DNA of 15,110 nucleotides from Planctomycetaceae bacterium UBA4732 (GTDB lineage: Bacteria > Planctomycetota > Planctomycetia > Gemmatales > Gemmataceae): contig DHJA01000124.1 of the NCBI GenBank assembly GCA_002404095.1, forward strand, positions 18,046 through 33,155. Reading direction: 5' to 3'. Under the pieces are notes generated by a model. That model worked only from the letters and a program-made list of their open reading frames with translations, had not been told where the DNA came from and did not search any database. Position numbers and translations under genes: made by a program. Shown piece by piece: positions 12,911-15,110 of this stretch. Each line of letters starts with the position of its first letter. Positions within the stretch are counted from its first letter, which is position 1.

Positions 12911-13849
12911 CTACGGGCGTTCTTGCACTTCCGCGAGGCGCCAGGCCCACTGGCGGGCCAGGCCGTCGGCGAGGCGGGTGGCCGGCGCCCAGCCGAGGCG
13001 GCGGAGCTTGGTGGTGTCGGCGGCGGTGGCCTGTTGGTCGCCGGGCCGGGCTGGCTGGTACTCCAGGCGCGGCTTCCGGCCCGTCACCTGTTCCATGAGG
13101 CGGAGTACGTCGAGGACGGAGGCCGTCTCGCCGCCGCCGACGTTGAACACCTCGCCGGGCGGCGCCCCCAGCGCCACGACGGCGGCCTCGACGGCGTCGG
13201 CGACGTAGGTGTTGCCGCGCTCCTGAAGGCCGTCGCCGAAGATCGTGATCGGCCGGTCGTGGAGGAGGGCGTCCAGGAAAATATGGTATCCCATATCGGG
13301 CCGTTGTCGCGGGCCGTAGACCGAGAAGTAACGGAGGACGACCACGGGCAGCCGGTAGGCGTCGGCGTAGGCGTGGCACAGGTGTTCGGCGGCCAGTTTG
13401 GTCACGCCGTAGGGCGACACGGGTTTCGTCGGCAGGTTCTCGTCGCCGGCGGCGAAGCGGCCGTAGACGGACGAGGTCGAAACATAAACCAGGCGCCGCA
13501 GCCGGGGGGCGGCCCGCAGCGCTTCGAGGAGCCGTTGCGTGGCGAGGACGTTGCAGGCGTTGTAGCCGTCGAAGTCGGTCCAACTCTTGACGAGGCCGGG
13601 CATGGCGGCGAGGTGAAAGACCGCCTCGGCACCGGCGACGACGCCCACCAGGGGAGCGGAGCGCAGGTCGATCTCATGGAAGCGGAAGCCCGGCCGGCCG
13701 TGCAGTCCGGCGAGGTTCCGCTCCTTGACGGGTCGGGGGTAATAGGGGACGAAGGCGTCCAGGCCGACGACCTCGTGACCCAGGGCGAGGAGCCGTTCGC
13801 ACAGGTGGGAGCCGATGAAGCCTGCCGCCCCGGTGACGACGCATTGCAT
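12911..13849 (-). CDS. NAD-dependent sugar epimerase/dehydratase (extended SDR)
   Basis: Cytoplasmic enzyme of 312 residues acting on a nucleotide sugar, as in UDP-glucose/UDP-glucuronate 4-epimerases and dTDP-sugar dehydratases. The Rossmann motif TGAAGFIG (6-13) and D31 indicate NAD(H) binding; the catalytic set is S126 or nearby in VSTSSVYG, Y147 and K151 in SPYGVTK. The later segments [13 protein letters not shown] and [11 protein letters not shown] are typical of the 4-epimerase branch. The length is normal. ATG 13849 has GAGG 7 nt upstream. It lies 39 nt downstream of the glycosyltransferase stop on the same strand, so the two are very probably one operon supplying and using a sugar donor for a surface polysaccharide. 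Epimerase versus decarboxylase or dehydratase cannot be settled from motifs alone. Confidence 0.9.
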   Translation of the reverse strand: MQCVVTGAAGFIGSHLCERLLALGHEVVGLDAFVPYYPRPVKERNLAGLHGRPGFRFHEIDLRSAPLVGVVAGAEAVFHLAAMPGLVKSWTDFDGYNACNVLATQRLLEALRAAPRLRRLVYVSTSSVYGRFAAGDENLPTKPVSPYGVTKLAAEHLCHAYADAYRLPVVVLRYFSVYGPRQRPDMGYHIFLDALLHDRPITIFGDGLQERGNTYVADAVEAAVVALGAPPGEVFNVGGGETASVLDVLRLMEQVTGRKPRLEYQPARPGDQQATAADTTKLRRLGWAPATRLADGLARQWAWRLAEVQERP

Positions 13850-13888
13850 GAAGCCGCCTCGCGCATTTCTATGAGATAAGAAGTATCG

Positions 13889-15070
13889 TCAAACGCGCCC
13901 GAGCATACGGTCGTAGAGGAGGCGCAGCTTGTCCATGCGCACGGCGAAGCTGTAATCGACCTCGACGGTGCGGCGGCCAGCGCGGGCCAGCCGGTCGCGC
14001 AGATCGGGGTCGCGGAGCAGGCGGCCGAGGGCGCCGGTCAATTCCTCGACGGAGCCGGGTTCGACCAAGAGGCCGTTCTCCTCATGGCGGACCAGTCGGG
14101 GCACGCCGGCGATGCGCGTGGCGACGACCGGCGTTTCCAATGCCATCGCCTCCAGCAGCACGTTCGGCAGCCCCTCACGCAGACTACTGAGGGCGAAAAC
14201 GTCCATCGCCTCGTACCAGTCCGGCAGGTCGGCGCGATAGCCGAGCAGGCGGACGCGGTCGGCGAGGCCGAGCTCGGCGATCAACGCTTCGAGCCGCGGC
14301 CGTTCGTCGCCTTCGCCCACGACGACCAAATCCGCAACGAGGCCGTCGCGCTGGAGTTGATGAATGGCGCGGATGAGGAGGTCGAGAGCCTTTTCCGCCG
14401 ACAGCCGGCCGACGGCCCCCACCAAAAGGCGCTGCGGAGGGAGGTTCAGCCGCCGCTTGGCCTCGGCGGCCGAACGGCGGCGGCGGTAGTCGTCCAGATC
14501 GACGCCGTTTTCCAGCAATTCGCAGCGGTCGGCGGGCACGCCGCATTCGCGGCTGAGGCGATACAGGTCTTCGGAGACGCAGATCACCTTTTCGTAGTAG
14601 GGCAGGCAGAGCCGGTCGAGCCGGTAGTAAAGCGGCGTGCGGGCGGTGTGGTGGACCCAGCCGTGGACCGTCGTCACCAGTCGCATGCGCCAGAAGCGAT
14701 TCAGGAGCAACCCGAGGGCGTTGGTCTTGTAGTCGTGGCCGTGCCAGATACTCACGCGCTCACGCCGGCAAACATTGAGCAGTCGAGGAACGACGCCGAA
14801 GTCGAGGGGGCCGTTGTCGTCCACGGCCACGAGCGGCGCGCCGCGTTCCTCGGCCTTGGCGCGCAAGCGGTCGAAGCCGGGGTCGGCCGGGTCGCGTAGA
14901 TAGGCGCACAGCATCCGATACCCGGCGTCCTTGAGGAAGCGCGGCGAGTTCAGGATGGTCTTGTCCGGCCCGCCCCCGGAGCCGCGAAGGACGCGCGCGT
15001 CGAGGACGACGGGCGCGGAGGATCGCCGGCGCGCGGCCGTGCGAGCGGATTCAGGGGCAAGGGACGGCAT
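13889..15070 (-). CDS. Glycosyltransferase family 4 (GT-B fold)
   Basis: Protein of 393 residues predicted to transfer a sugar from a nucleotide donor to a growing glycan on the cytoplasmic face of the membrane. The N-terminal acceptor domain has a Gly-rich loop (RGSGGGPDKT, 29-38) and WHGHDYKTN; the C-terminal donor domain has VGAVGRLSAEK (217-227), VVGEGDERP (250-258) and the E-x7-E motif (E299 and E307 in REGLPNVLLEAM), diagnostic of retaining GT4 enzymes. There is no membrane helix. ATG 15070 is preceded by GGAG at a 10-nt spacing. The reading frame is complete, with 40 bp of upstream sequence in the window and no promoter visible there, so the operon may begin further right. The epimerase gene follows at 39 nt. 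Confidence 0.92.
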   Translation of the reverse strand: MPSLAPESARTAARRRSSAPVVLDARVLRGSGGGPDKTILNSPRFLKDAGYRMLCAYLRDPADPGFDRLRAKAEERGAPLVAVDDNGPLDFGVVPRLLNVCRRERVSIWHGHDYKTNALGLLLNRFWRMRLVTTVHGWVHHTARTPLYYRLDRLCLPYYEKVICVSEDLYRLSRECGVPADRCELLENGVDLDDYRRRRSAAEAKRRLNLPPQRLLVGAVGRLSAEKALDLLIRAIHQLQRDGLVADLVVVGEGDERPRLEALIAELGLADRVRLLGYRADLPDWYEAMDVFALSSLREGLPNVLLEAMALETPVVATRIAGVPRLVRHEENGLLVEPGSVEELTGALGRLLRDPDLRDRLARAGRRTVEVDYSFAVRMDKLRLLYDRMLGRV

Positions 15071-15110
15071 CGGGAAGCGTCTCCAGGGCTAGTGCTTCGT
15101 CACGCATGGA

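Noticed and set aside
12836..13879. A 347-residue plus-strand frame antisense to the epimerase gene
   Set aside because: The opposite strand encodes a full-length SDR enzyme with all catalytic motifs; this frame shows no recognisable motif.

Overview
The window is a GC-rich stretch of about 15 kb. It reads as a chromosomal surface-polysaccharide and secreted-protein locus, most likely from a planctomycete. That lineage call is inference. It rests on two PEP-CTERM cargo proteins, a very large membrane-anchored TPR protein, a double-FHA protein, an exosortase-associated type of deacetylase and FemAB protein, and palindromic high-GC repeats. No rRNA or tRNA gene, CRISPR array, transposase or phage gene was seen.

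Layout, left to right. Positions 110-877 (+) encode a YdcF/SanA-type DUF218 membrane protein. It converges on a minus-strand pair: a small secreted protein of a family I do not recognise (2260-2763) followed by a PEP-CTERM protein (1069-2079), with an intrinsic terminator between the convergent genes. A 339-bp non-coding interval (2764-3102) holds divergent promoters for this pair and for a double-FHA, coiled-coil protein (3103-4287, +). That gene converges on a 1440-residue TPR protein (4413-8735, -) across a nested inverted repeat. A second pair of the same design follows on the minus strand: PEP-CTERM protein 8897-9664, preceded upstream by a second copy of the small secreted protein at 9771-10265. 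The rest is minus-strand polysaccharide machinery: polysaccharide deacetylase (10399-11367), FemAB-like acyltransferase (11514-12602), NAD-dependent sugar epimerase/dehydratase (12911-13849) and a family 4 glycosyltransferase (13889-15070).

How the parts may work together (inference). The glycosyltransferase and epimerase form a short operon that makes or assembles a sugar polymer. The deacetylase and FemAB resemble proteins repeatedly associated with the exosortase A / PEP-CTERM system, and the TPR protein resembles scaffolds found in such loci. The exosortase itself is not in the window. The two PEP-CTERM proteins would be cargo sorted at the envelope.

The most notable signal is the duplicated two-gene module. 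Each PEP-CTERM gene is preceded, on the same strand, by a roughly 165-residue signal-peptide protein. The two copies share a 29-residue C-terminal block (23 identical) ending in RLFRPPR, although 12 of the 23 conserved residues use different synonymous codons. This looks like a real, selected and possibly undescribed family linked to PEP-CTERM cargo.
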